Positions 1-11,043 of a DNA stretch of 64,000 bases are shown here, in pieces. Position 1 is the stretch's first letter. Each line of letters begins with the position of its first letter. Origin of the DNA: Cryptomeria japonica (Eukaryota; Streptophyta; Pinopsida; Cupressales; Cupressaceae); assembly GCF_030272615.1 (NCBI RefSeq), contig NC_081412.1, positions 540,720,335 to 540,784,334 on the forward strand. Reading direction: 5' to 3'. A program made the position numbers and the translations under genes. The notes under the pieces were generated by a model. It was not told where the DNA came from and made no database searches. It saw only the letters and a program-made list of their open reading frames with translations.

Positions 1-340
1 TTTAAATAAATAATTTATTTATTTAAATGTGAGAGGTGGGATTTTGGGGGATTTAAATAAATATTAATTTATTTAAATGTGAGAAGTGGGATTTTGGGGG
101 ATTTAAATAAATATTAATTTATTTAAATGTGAGAGAAGATTTAATTAAACAAATATGATTTATTTATTTAATTAATGGTATGAATTTGGTTAAGTGAATT
201 AAATCAAATAAATTGAATAATTTATTTAATTAATAGGAGAAGAGGCTTAAGATGAATTAATTAATTATTAATTGATGGTTAAATAATCAAATAAATACTA
301 AGTATTCATTTAATTAAGTGGACAGATTTATGTGACTACA
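1..340 (-). repeat. T1 3' LTR, inner part only
   Basis: It matches the last 356 bp of the LTR at 12781-14673 almost base for base and ends in the same TGACTACA. On the element strand this is the start of U3. It consists of AT-rich near-palindromic blocks based on ATTTAAATAAATATTAA, separated by GTGAGAGGTGGGATTTTGGG. The remaining roughly 1.5 kb of the LTR lies left of the window. Confidence 0.92.
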
Positions 341-353
341 TTTGCCCCTCTTT
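341..353 (-). other. T1 polypurine tract
   Basis: Directly inside the 3' LTR the element strand reads AAAGAGGGGCAAA. A purine run touching the 3' LTR is the plus-strand DNA primer of LTR elements. The same tract sits at the same place in T2 (42149-42161). Confidence 0.8.
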
Positions 354-2165
354 GAGACGGTGCAGTTTATCGCGTCGTTTCAAAGAAAGAAAAATAGGTG
401 TGAAAAAATGCCCCATAAAATGTAAATTTAATGGGTGGTATGCCCCCTCGAGGGATGGGCCGATTTTTTTTGAAAAATCGGGCGATCTCTCGAAAAAGAA
501 TGAAAAGCGGGGGGGAGGTAGAATAGAAGAAATTAGAACTAATGATGAAAGAATGGGAGAAAATGGAGTGAATATGAAGAAACAACAAGCCAACGAGTAC
601 CCTGAGGTCATGCAAGAGATACATAGCAGATGTAGTGTGGGGTTTGGATTGATGCTATACAATTGATCAAAATTGGTTAGACAATCTGGTGCAATCGGTT
701 TAATTGCCCCGATCAAGTCAAAGCGTGACAGTTGATGTCAGTTGGTCGCTTGGACATGATAAAGTCTGAGTAAGTGAATCAAAGTGACCTGATGTGACTT
801 AGACAATTGATGTAATTGCCTGATGAAGTCAAGGTATATGAAGCAAAATACTCGTTGAGACGTAGACAATTGATGTAATTGTCCGTTGGATTGTGTTTGA
901 TTGGTTGATCAATTGATAGTATGTGCGTGTGATGGATGGTTGTGGGGAATCATGGCAGCCCCGTTGAGACTAGGTCATTATGATAAATGTCTGATGTAGT
1001 CTAGGATTACCATAATCGATTACCTGTTGAGACACGAAGATACGTGATCAGAGTATCTTTTGATAGTCTAGGTGTGTGGGAGTCGATGTATCTGTGTAGA
1101 CAGAGTAACTGGCTTAATTTTGTGGATGAGTGAAGATGGGAAGCGATGAAGGGATTAGGATGATGTTGATGATCAAGATAGGGAGGGTGAGGGGGGATTT
1201 GATGTTAGATAGAAGATATGGAGGACTTATGACTCATTCCTATGGAAGAAGAGGAAAATAGAGTATGCATTATTATGACTATGTATGCATGATATGCAGC
1301 TATTATGAATGTATGGATGGTTGGAATGCAACGAAATGCAGTATATATAGATGAGATGGAATGACGATCTATAGTGCTCTATTTTCATCATTGAGCTTTA
1401 AAATGTTGGAAGAGAATACAAGCATCTTGACATAATGATTCAAGATGACTAGAGTATTTCTTACATGGATTTGATATAGCAAGTTAATACAAGCAACTTG
1501 ATATAATGGATCAAGTTGACCTGAGTATTGCTTGCGGAACAGACAAGGATTATCTCCTTTCATGCATGACTTGGATCATCCTCCTTGATCTTAGGTTGAT
1601 CATATCCTAAGACAAGTGCATACCGTAATAAGAGATAAAATCTTTATCCAGTTTGGATGAGGTAGGAGGAACCAAAGAAAGAGCATTGTACCTGCAAACA
1701 AACAGTATATACATAAAGAATAAAGAATATGGATCCTTGGTAATGGTTCATGCTCAAATGGTCGAGGTATACACTGTACTCAGCAAGCAGTAGTGATCTA
1801 TGACTGTATTTTTGCCTATGATCACGTAACTTAGTGAACTTCCCACGTAGACACCATTAGTACATGCCCCAGAACTTCATCGGAATAATGTGTCGAAGAT
1901 ACACAAACAATGCCGTAGGAACCTGATATAAATTACTAGACCATAAATCAACCAAGTATTTGATAGCGTAAACAGAATTTTCTTGTCAAAGAAAATGTCA
2001 TATTGTCTTTGTTTTGGTAAGGAAGGATGCATCCTTGTTGAAGACAGTTTTGAGTGTTGATGTTGGTTCTGTGGTCGATTGATAAGTGGTCATTGTGTGA
2101 GTACTGTGTTAATGTTGGTTTTGCATCTGCTTGAATGAATATGTACAAGGTGTTGCCATGTTTTT
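354..2165 (-). other. T1 non-coding tail between integrase and 3' LTR
   Basis: About 1.8 kb without a credible gene. It contains two copies of GACAATTGATGTAATTG (near 808 and 867) and a direct repeat with a period of about 71 bp beginning at 1417 and 1488 (core TACAAGCA then CTTGA). T2 has a homologous tail (42162-44040), clearly more diverged than the leader. Short frames here run on both strands and are not convincing as proteins. Confidence 0.7.
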
Positions 2166-2356
2166 GTGTGATTTTCGATGGGTTTTTCGATGTTTTTGGA
2201 TTTTGTGTAATAGTTTTTGAATGTTTTTGGATTTTGTGAGTAATTTTTGAATGTTTTTGGATTTTGTAAGACATTTTTGAATGTTTTTGTATTTTGCGAG
2301 ACATTTTTGAATGTTTTTGTATTTTGCGAGACATTTTTGAATGTTTTTGCCAATGA
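2166..2356 (-). repeat. 30-bp tandem repeat in T1 tail
   Basis: About five to six units of 30 bp on the plus strand, built on TTTTTGAATGTTTTTGG followed by ATTTTG and a variable end (for example CGAGACA). Because 30 is divisible by three, frames on the minus strand stay open with a 10-residue period (KTFKNVSQNT-like). This comes from the repeat and is no proof of a gene. T2 has the counterpart at about 44040-44250. Confidence 0.85.
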
Positions 2357-2663
2357 ATCACCAGTCATGTAGAATCCACTTCCATCATCTAGATTGTAAG
2401 GGCATTGCCCCGAAGTTGGACATGATTTATGAAAAAGCGGGATGCCAGACGCATGAAGTACTTTCTTGGATTACAGATCAAATAACAAGCCATGGTTAGA
2501 TGGATGGATGTGTTTATGTATGAATGTGATCGCAACGAGCCTGAAAGATACTGGAGCCATTGCCTTTACGAGTGGCGCCTGTTTGCCAGGTTTTCGCCAT
2601 CGTACTTACCCAAGGTGCCACTGGAGTGGTTGTTCACCGTTTGGATGCATGATTTTTCTTTAC

Positions 2664-2762
2664 TTTTTTGAATGTTTTTGTATTTTCTTTAGGACATTTT
2701 TCTGAATGTTTTTGGTATTTTCTTTAGGACATTTTTCTGAATGTTTTTGGTATTTTCTGATA
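2664..2762 (-). repeat. 33-35-bp variant of the tail repeat in T1
   Basis: Three units sharing the core TGAATGTTTTTG with the 30-bp array, with the longer spacer TATTTTCTTTAGGACATTTT. They lie just past the integrase C-terminus. With the array at 2166-2356 they bracket a unique 300-bp segment. T2 has the same arrangement near 44580-44645. Confidence 0.8.
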
Positions 2763-2790
2763 TGCAGGGGAGCCTGATGCCTTGTACACC

Positions 2791-4080
2791 TTAGGTATAA
2801 AACCGTTTGAGGTGCATGCTATTGATTGGATCTGCGAGCGGTTCTCCGTCTGATGTAGCCAACTGATATGCCCCGGACCCGAATACAGCAGTGACAACAT
2901 ATGGGCCGAGCCAATTTGATTCAAACTTGCCTTGATGTTCTCTGTTTGGTTGTTTGCGAGGATTCTCCCAAAGAACAAGATCACCTACCTCAAATGTACG
3001 AGATCTAACTCGGTGATTGTAGCTTCTACTCATGCGCTGCTGATAGGCTTTGAGGTGATTGTATGCAGCTTGTCGCTTCTCATCAAGTAACTCTAAGTCC
3101 TGAAGACGTGAGACTCTGTATGCTTCATCATCGATGAGATTATGCAAGGAAACTCGTAATGATGGTATCTCAACCTCAATAGGTAAGATAGCTTCTGCAC
3201 CATAGACCAATGAATAAGGAGTTGCACCTGTAGGGGTTAAAATGCTAGTTCGATATGCCCATAATGTTGGATTCAATTGAACATGCCAATCACGACCGAC
3301 ATCATTGACTGTCTTCTTTAGGATTCTCAATATGTTTTTATTGGATGCTTCAGCCTGACCATTGCCTTGTGGGTAATAGGGGGTGGAAAAGCGATGTTGG
3401 ATATGAAATTTCTCACAAAGCTCACGGACATCCTGATTTTTGAAAGGAAGACCGTTATCTGTGATGATGGACATGGGCACACCATACCGGCAGATGATGT
3501 ACTTGAGGATGAATGAGGCGATCTGCTTGCCGGTGACTTGAGTAAGTGGAATAGCTTCGATCCACTTTATGAAATATTCAGTGGCGGTAATAATGAATTT
3601 ATGGCCATTGGATGAAGATGGATGAATCTTACCCACAAGGTCAAGGCCCCATTGACAAAAAGGCCATGGTGTTGTGATTGGTTGCAGTTCCTGTGCTGGT
3701 GCATGTATCAGGTCACCGTGAACTTGACATTTCTTGCATTTCCTGACAAAGTAGTAGGAATCCTTTTCCATAGATGGTCAATAGTATCCAGCTCGCATGA
3801 TCTTCTTGGCTAGTGATGGACCACTTGAGTGAGTCCCGCAAATTCCTTCATGTACCTCTTCCAAAACCTTTGTTATCTCATCCTGTTCCAGACATCGAAG
3901 GAGAGTACCATCAAGACTACGTCGGTATAGGGTTTCGGCAATAATGGTATATGGAGCAGTTTGGCGAATGAAGGTTTTTCGTTGGTTATTTGATTGGTTG
4001 GGAGGAAGGGTATGATCGCGGAGATAGGTGTAGAACTCACCATACCATGGGGATTCGGAACCAACAAGGTGAAACATCAT
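2791..4080 (-). other. T1 integrase domain region
   Basis: An N-terminal HHCC zinc-binding motif lies around 3740-3860 (HSSGPSLAKKIMRAGYY, then CKKCQVHGD). The catalytic core follows, with GLDLVGKI, TDNGLPFKNQ and PQGNGQAEASNK supplying the D, D and E positions. The C-terminal part (VGDLVLWENPR, then NWLGPYVV) is a GPY/F-type domain. No chromodomain follows, which fits a non-chromovirus gypsy. Confidence 0.9.
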
Positions 4081-4149
4081 TTCAGATTCGGGGATATCAT
4101 AAGCGGGGATCCAAAGCTATTCTACCAAGAACTCGTAGCGTGTTGAATT

Positions 4150-5010
4150 CTGTGGAAGATCTAGTAGAGATGCGATGGTAGCCATGGCGTCAGCAGCTCG
4201 ATTCTGATCTCTTGGTATCTGCTCAAAAGTGATAGTAGTAAATGATGTCTTTAGAGTGTCCACCATTTGCTTATATGGCATGAGTTTATCATCTTTGGTC
4301 TGATATTCATCTGTTGCTTGTCGAATGACTAGTTGGGAATCGCCATATACTTGCAGTTCTTGTAATTTCCATTGTACGGCTAACCTGAGTCCTGTGATCA
4401 AGGCCTCATACTCTGCTATGTTGTTTGTGCATGGAAATGTGAGCCTGTAAGACTTCGGGATGCTATCACCTTGGGGTGTGATAAATACAATGCCTGCCCT
4501 CGAGCCATGCCTAGTGTATGAGCCATCAAAGTAGAGTTTCCATGGTTGTGTTGTTGTGATCATGAATATCTCCTCATCTGGAAAATTGGAAATAAGAGGA
4601 TGATCGCCTGTGAGTGGTGCATCGGCCAACTGATCTGCAATAACCTGACCTTTGATAGCTTTACGGTCTACATACTCAATGTCAAATTCACTTAGAATCA
4701 TCACCCATTTGGCCAAGCTGCCTGTCAATGCTGCTTTGTTGAGTAAATACTTGAGTGGATCAATCTTTGCAATGAGTTGTACTTTGTGTGTTAACAGATA
4801 GTGCCTCAGTTTAGTGGCTGCTAAGATTACTGCTAGGCAAGCTCGCTTAATAGGTGTGTAATTGAGTTCATAGCCAACCAGTGTGCGAGAGATGTAGTAA
4901 ACAACACATTCTTTGCCTTCTGCATTATGTTGTGCCAATAATACACCTAATGTTGTACTTGTCGCTGAGATATAAAGTAACAACGGTCTACTTGGATCTG
5001 GTGGCATCAA
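4150..5010 (-). other. T1 two RNase H domains in tandem
   Basis: About 4610-5010 encodes the ordinary gypsy RNase H/connection domain (LLLYISATSTTLGVLLAQ, then KIDPLKYLLNK). About 4150-4560 encodes a second, separate RNase H with LYFDGSYT, NNIAEYEALITGL, VYGDSQLV and DQNRAADAMA, which matches the additional RNase H known from Tat elements. RNase H removes the RNA strand after reverse transcription. The duplicated arrangement is the main reason for the Tat assignment. Confidence 0.88.
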
Positions 5011-5199
5011 TAATGGTGGATTCATGAGATAGTCTTTAAGCGTCTGAAATGCTTGTTGGCATCTGGCATCCCACTGAAACTGGATGTTCTTGTGTAGCAA
5101 GTGTGTGAATGGGTGACACTTATCAGCCAATTGTGCAATGAATCTTTGGATGGATTGAAGTCGCCCTTGTAATGTCCTTAGTTGACTGATATTCTTTGG

Positions 5200-5890
5200 A
5201 GGTGGCATGTCCATTATTGCCTTAACCTTTGCTGGATCGACCTCAATGCCTTTGCTTGAGACAATGTATCCTAGAAGCTTCTCGGAGGTCACTCCAAAGA
5301 CACATTTCTTTGGGTTGAGTCGAACATGATATTGTTCCAGTCTATCAAAGATTTGATCTAAGATGTGGAGATGTCCTTCTCTAGTAAGTGATTTTGCTAG
5401 TAAGTCATCCACATAATCTTCCATCATGGTATGCATCATGTCATGGAAGATGGTGGTCATTGCTCTCTGATAGGTTGCTCCTGCATTTTTGAGACCGAAA
5501 GGCATTACATTCCAACAATATGTGCCCAATGGACAAGTGAAGGCTGTCTTATGCTGATCTTCTGGTGCGATCTTTATCTGATTGTATCCTGAAAAGCCAT
5601 CCGTGAGTGAAAGCATCGCATGTCCTGTTGTTAGATCCACTATGATGTCGATATTTGGTAGGGGAAAGTCATCCTTAGGACATGCCTTATTCAAATATCT
5701 GAAGTCAGTACAAATGCGGATGCCCCCTTTTGGTTTGCCGACAGGCACAATGTTGGAGATCCATTTTGCATAATCAATTGGCCTAATGAAACCAACATCT
5801 AGGAGTTTCTTGAGTTCTGTTTTGACTAGCACTGCAATCTGGGGATGCATCTTACGAAGCTTCTGCTTGACAGGTTTGGCTCCTTCTGCT
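5200..5890 (-). other. T1 reverse transcriptase domain region
   Basis: Diagnostic blocks in order: KLLDVGFIRPI, PVGKPKGGIRICTDFR, FPLPNIDIIVDL, FSGYNQIKI, TAFTCPLGTYCW, MPFGLKNAGATYQRAM and the catalytic YVDDLLAKS near 5400-5420. Then comes the thumb-side LGYIVSSKGIEVDPAKV. This is a Ty3/gypsy reverse transcriptase of normal length and order. Confidence 0.95.
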
Positions 5891-7164
5891 ACGGTGAGGT
5901 GATGCATGACTAAATCAGGATCAAGCCTAGGCATGTCTGCATATGACCATGCAAAGTGGATCTGACGCTTCTGGAAGAACTCTATAAATTTAGGTTGTTC
6001 CTCTGGAGTGAGAAGAGATGCCAGATGTATGATATGAGGATTTTCAGGAGTCCCCACATTGTATTCTTTGGTTTCCTCGATGAGAGTCGTTGATTGTTCC
6101 TGTTGTGCATTAGCAGGGAGAATGTCAAACCCTTCATCCTCAGGTGCTTCAAAGAGGTTCTCACCGTTGGATACGCTCTTTCTTTTTACTTTTGTGGGAT
6201 CAAACAGTGCCACAGTGTGGTTTTCACTGGAAGATCCATGTTTCATTGTTATATTTTTGCAGCTGAAAGGTTTGGCATCCGCCCCGAAGTATGCTGCGCT
6301 ATTAAGTTCAATGGCGAATCCAGCTTTGTGTTCCTCGCTTGGTAGATTATCCCGTAATTCTAAAAAGTCAATGATAGCCTCATCGTTTTGGAAGAGGTCA
6401 AGACATGGAGGATTTGATTGGTTCCATTCGATGAGTTCAGGGTAGATAATGGGCATTACTTCATCGATTAGGTTAAGTGCGGGAGATGTATCAGTGAGGG
6501 TTAAGACGTTATGGTGAAGGTCGTTAATGGTACTCTCCTTGTCAGAATCAGGCGTAGGATGAGACATAGGGTCTGTGGAAGATGTTTCCAGCTCAGGTAC
6601 CCAAGTGGTCTTTATCTGTGCTTCTCCGTAAACAGGGATGTCTTTGCGTGGCAGAGGTGGTGATGTGTCTTCCTCATCTGAAGTGTTAAGTTGTATAGAA
6701 TCAAATTCCCACTCATGTGAGTCGGTCTCTGAATCACTCTCCAGCATCCGATTGCTATACCATACTGGGATGTCTTTGGAGTTAAACACGGCAGGTGTGA
6801 TTGGTTTATGTATCTTTGTAGTGATCGGTGCTGCAGGAACTGTGATGGGGATTAAAGGATTTGTTACTGGAAGTATCGGCAGTGTTGATTTAGTGGCTTC
6901 TGTTGGAATGGCTGGTGCCATAGATGTTGTTGTAGGTTTCCATACAGTTGTTGCTACAAATGGTGTTGCTGATGGGATTACTGGTTCGTTTGGTGGGATG
7001 AATGATATTGATGACGGTTGCGGTGGGGTTGTGAGCGTTGATGGGGCAGTGGGGATAGTGCTTGATGGTGCTTTGATTATGAAAGGTGTCCTCTTTGCAG
7101 TAGGTGGGCAAAATGGTTTGCTGGGTTTTCCTTTGAATTTGAGTTTAGGAAGGATCTCTTTTTC

Positions 7165-7310
7165 AAAGCCTAGGCCTGTATTACCTTTGGGCTTGAATTC
7201 TGGTAGCAGAGGTTCATGTCGTCCTTGTTTGCAGTATCCCAAAGCACTCTGACCATCATATCCCATTCTTTGCATAATGAGGAGGCCTTTGCCATACTGT
7301 TCTGTAGGAA
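7165..7310 (-). other. T1 G-patch motif between protease and reverse transcriptase
   Basis: The peptide contains YGKGLLIMQRMGYDGQSALG, followed by CKQGRHEPLLP and then NTGLGFEK. The aromatic-G, MGY-x-G-x-x-LG spacing and glycine pattern fit a G-patch, a short RNA- or helicase-binding motif. Betaretroviruses carry a G-patch just after their protease, so the position is comparable. T2 keeps it at about 49050-49195. It lies between long low-complexity Ser/Thr/Pro stretches. Confidence 0.8.
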
Positions 7311-7959
7311 GTGTAACTCGTGGTTTATCAGTGGTGATGGGATCTTTATAGATCCAGTCCGCTAGGTCCTCATCTTGTGTCTCTTCCTCTTGACTCTTTC
7401 CAAGGACGAATGGCGTCAAGGCACATGCTGGTATGATTAGTGGTTGCTGGAGTAACTGCTGTGGCTTACCATGTGTTCTAGGAGAAGTGGGCATTTGTCC
7501 CACACAAAAGAGCTGACTCAAGTTGTATTCTCCAGGACCTTCCTCTGCTACTTTCATCTTAAGCTTTTCTTGCTTGGGTATAGGGGTGTTCGAACTGGCA
7601 AGAGAGGCGGGACTTACATATGATGTGGAGGAAATGGCTTCCCTATTATTAGGAACAGTAATTTCTGGTTGATGGCTGATATTATGGCAAAATGCAAAGG
7701 GATTTGCATCGCCCAGGATTGTGATCTCTACACCGTTATGTGGGAACTTGATACATTGATGGTAGGTAGATGGAACAGCTTGCATGGCATGTATCCAAGG
7801 TCTCCCTAATAATAGATTATATGGCAGAGGAAGGTCCAGAACCTGACAGATGATGTGCTTTACCACAGGGCCCACTCGGATTGGTAGTACCACAGCTCCT
7901 TTGGATGAACGCTCTGCATCATCATAGGCCTTGACGGTGATCTTCTTGCGAGGATCCAC

Positions 7960-8080
7960 TGATTCTATTGCATATCCCAATGCTGTGACCAACTGTAGTG
8001 TACAAATGTTTAGGCCTGCTCCATTATCTATCAAGACTCGCTTGATCCTGTGTTGGTTGATAAAGCCTTCAATGTGTAGC
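7960..8080 (-). other. T1 aspartic protease active-site region
   Basis: KRVLIDNGAGLNICTLQLV fits the retropepsin pattern hydrophobic-hydrophobic-D-x-G-A. It is followed about 70 residues later by LPYNLLLGRPWIHAM, the usual second conserved block of retropepsins. It sits downstream of the gag zinc finger, as expected for gypsy elements. Confidence 0.85.
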
Positions 8081-8639
8081 GAAGCATTATGAGGTTGTTG
8101 GAAAGAAGAGTTGTCACTTTCAGAAAAAGTGAGACAAGGTGATGACTTTAGATTTCCAACCATGGCTTGAAACTGGTCCGTATTCAGGTTTGCAGGGACT
8201 GACGCCTCTTGGAGTGCTTGATCCAAGATTGTTTTATGAGATGGCGATAGGCGCAATAGCTCTAAAATGGATACAAGCACAGGCGTTATGTCTAATTGTT
8301 CCACAAGATTGTATTGCTTTGGGATGGAGGTGGTGCCTTGTGGAGCTGCCTTGATGGTGACCTTGCCACGACGTGTAACAACATTGCAATTTGAGGTGGG
8401 ATTTTTGAAGGTTATGGTTGCAATTTGTTCACTGGCATCATACAGGTGATTTACAGTATAATTATACGCAGCCTGCGTATAATCAGTGGTATCAGTGCCT
8501 CGCCTAGAAGTGGAAGGACCCCTTTGATCTTGTGATGGAAGTGGATTCTTGAACATCTGATGATCATTATTGGTTGTTTTTGGGTCATGTCCTTCAACTT
8601 CAATTTCTCCTCGATCAATAAGATCCTGAATGAGATCTT

Positions 8640-8700
8640 TCAATCGGTGACAATTACTTGTCTTGTGTCCTCTTCCTTGATGGAACTCATAGTGTTCAGT
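8640..8700 (-). other. T1 gag zinc-finger region
   Basis: The peptide around EFHQGRGHKTSNCHRLKDL corresponds to the C-x2-H-x4-H-x4-C knuckle typical of Tat-type gag, followed by an amphipathic LKDLIQDLIDRGEIE helix. It probably binds genomic RNA. T2 has the counterpart near 50525-50585, and a diverged relative occurs in G3 near 36319. Confidence 0.78.
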
Positions 8701-10524
8701 ATCTCTCCACCATGCCGGTTTGACCTGAGGCTCATAGTTTGATAGCTTAGGTAGAGTGATCAAATTTTGAGAAATGAGTTGTCGCAACACTGTTTCAATG
8801 GGTTCCCCTAAGGGAGTGTATGTGCGTTTTTGTTTTTGTGGACGAGGCCTTGGTTCATCATGAGATGTGATGCGACCTTGATTGGAAGGAACATTTGTGT
8901 TATTCTGTGGTGGAGGATTTTGTCCTGCAAATCGAACCACAGGTTGTGCATTTTGGATAGTTCGAGCATCCACAACCCCATCATTGACGATATTCTTGTT
9001 TTTATTCCAGAAGTTTGGTTTATCGCTATTGAAGCGTGGGCGAGGACCATCTTTTGGTTCATTAAAGATTTTGATGAGTCCTTTCTTGATGAGTGCCCTT
9101 TCACATTTTAAACCCTTGGTGATCATATCGTTAAAAGAGTCTGTGTCTTTGACATCCAGGTGAAATTCCATTTCTTCGTTTAAGTTGGAAATGAAAATTT
9201 CCACTAGTTCTCATTCAGGTAACTGAAGAGAACGTCTGCTAGACATTTGGCGCCATCGTTGCAGGAATACTGAGAATAGTTCACCTGGTTTTTGTTTGGT
9301 GTTGCACAGATCAGCCATGGTGATGTCGCGTTCAATGTTATGAGAGTAATGAGATAGGAACTTCTGGATGAGTTCCTCAAATGTTCTAATGCCACCCGGT
9401 AGTCAGGAAAACCATGATGTGGTTGTTCCTCCCAAGCTTTGGGGAAAAAGGCTCATTAGGTATGTGTCTTCATATGCTACTTCGAGACAAGCGGAATGAA
9501 ATTCTCGGACATGATCGTGGGGATCCCCCTTTCCTCTATATTTTTCAAATTTGGGTGTTTCGAATCCTCGTGGAAATGGTGGCATGTAAAGATTCCTATC
9601 AAAAGGATAGGGACAGATGTCATTGAGTGAGAATTGGTTAATCTTGACACCACTATGAAGTTGTTGGGTGAGATTCTCGACTTGTTGCCGCAACATCTCC
9701 ATTTCATTTGGAGGAGGAGGTGGTGGGTTACCTCGAGGGATGTTATATCTGATGGGATCTCTATGCCTTTCCTCCTCATGGCGACTTTGTCTTTCTGATG
9801 CTTGTCTTAATTGGGTAAGATCAAAGTCCGAGGGGAGTTTGGCTCCTTCTTGAGCGAGTTTTAAGAAGTGAGCATCCGCATTGCTCCTTAGCATTTCATC
9901 AATTAATCTGTTAAAATGAGGGTTATACTGAACCCTTTTGATTGTTGAAGGAGTGGGAGTACTTGGGTTTTCGTCATTCACATTTCCTCCAAGTGCTTCT
10001 TGAAATTCATTGAGGTTGTCCTCTTCTTCCTCAATTTCTATTTCTCGTTGCCTTGATCGTGATCGGGTTTGAGCCATTTTGTTTATGAGTTTTGTTTGAA
10101 GTTGATTGAAGATGATGATGAGTTGTCGATGAAATGAAAGATTGATGGTTGGTGATTTGTGTTGTATGTGGATCTCTAGCACTTTTAAGGTAGATGTTAC
10201 CGAAATTCCTTCTTTGAATTGCTTGTTTGTTTGAGGAGTTTGGATGTGATAAGGTGTAGAGAAATCTGAGATGTGTTACAGATGTCACTACCTAGTAATG
10301 AGAGGATTCACTCATGAACTAGTTTTAACCTGCATAGATGTGTCTCTTAGGATGAGCTTATCCTAGATGTAGAAACAATCTAAAGAGTGATGTGATGTGT
10401 TTGATTCAAGCAATATCTAAAAAAAAAAGAATCTTGGGACAAGAACCTCGTAATGTTTTGAGAGTTGGGACGAATTTTGATGATGGAATAATGATGTATG
10501 AATGAGATGATGGATGTTTTGTTT

Positions 10525-11043
10525 TCAATAAAAACTTTGTGTTACAAATCGAACAAACTCTACCTCTTCCCTTTCAGGCGTTGGTGGCACTTCTCGAGCT
10601 GTGTTGTAGGTGATACAGATGTTTGGGAAGAAGTTGGGATTAATCTTTCCTCCTTGATTTTTGTGATAACTCAGAGCTCTATATTGCATAAAAGCTCTAC
10701 GATTCAATGATTCTGAATCAAACTCGTTTGTTTTACCTTGAAGGTATAGACGCATGCGATGTAGAAAGACTCTATGTGAGACAAACATTTGTCTATCGAG
10801 ATAGAAGAAGTTCCTCCTTTTGATCAAAGCCTTTGAGCTTAATGGTCTCCTTTTCAAGTTGATATTCTGATGACACTTCTTCTTTCGCAAGATGTGCAGA
10901 ATGGTCATAAAATTTGTCTCTTTGTTGTTTGCACTTTGTTTTTGGTATTTTTGTTTGTTTTTGAGAAATGTTGGATGAATACTATGTTTTTGGGATTTTT
11001 CTGATTTTTCTTTGACAAGAAAACAAAGCAAGCACACAAACAC
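10525..11043 (-). other. T1 extra reading frame upstream of gag, unknown product
   Basis: A frame of about 172 residues lies in sense, between leader and gag. It starts with a short hydrophobic stretch (MFVCLLCFLV). The basic middle reads MTILHILRKKKCHQNINLK and MFVSHRVFLHRMRLYLQ, and the end is acidic (PTPEREEVEFV). T2 carries an alignable frame of 174 residues at 52433-52957 with the same core but a different N-terminus. Nucleotide changes between the copies include both silent and replacing ones, so selection is not proven. Some Tat-branch elements (Ogre) have an extra ORF before gag; whether this is a counterpart is open. I recognise no domain. Confidence 0.4.

Larger units (their letters stand above)
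2791..10077 (-). pseudogene. T1 gag-pol coding region (fossil)
   Basis: The first methionine is taken at 10077, where the peptide begins MAQTRSRSRQRE; the same start is present in T2. In order along the element: a gag core with a proline-rich stretch, a gag zinc finger (about 8640-8700), protease (about 7960-8080), a long Ser/Thr/Pro-rich linker holding a G-patch (7165-7310), reverse transcriptase, connection RNase H, second RNase H, and integrase ending near 2791. The order and domain set are those of Tat-type Ty3/gypsy polyproteins, which make the coat, cut themselves with the protease, copy RNA into DNA and insert the copy. The region is broken at about four places, so no functional product is expected from this copy. 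Confidence 0.92.

Noticed and set aside
352-666. Plus-strand frame of 104 codons next to the T1 3' LTR, considered as the antisense ORF known from some Tat elements
   Set aside because: It is much shorter than the antisense ORFs described for Grande- or Retand-like elements, its start differs between T1 and T2 (42243-42479), and it begins next to the polypurine tract.
2166-2356. CRISPR-like spacing of repeats
   Set aside because: The units are directly adjacent without unique spacers, and the context is a plant retrotransposon tail.
2090-2368. Minus-strand protein-like frames with a KTFKNVSQNT-type 10-residue period
   Set aside because: Two overlapping frames are open at once because the DNA is a 30-bp tandem repeat free of stops. 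Composition is set by the repeat, and no start or domain supports a gene.
6638-7252. Plus-strand frame of 204 codons rich in Gly, Val and Ser (also 48522-49154)
   Set aside because: It is the reverse complement of the Ser/Thr/Pro/Ile-rich linker and G-patch of the polyprotein. The codon bias of the real strand creates the open shadow.
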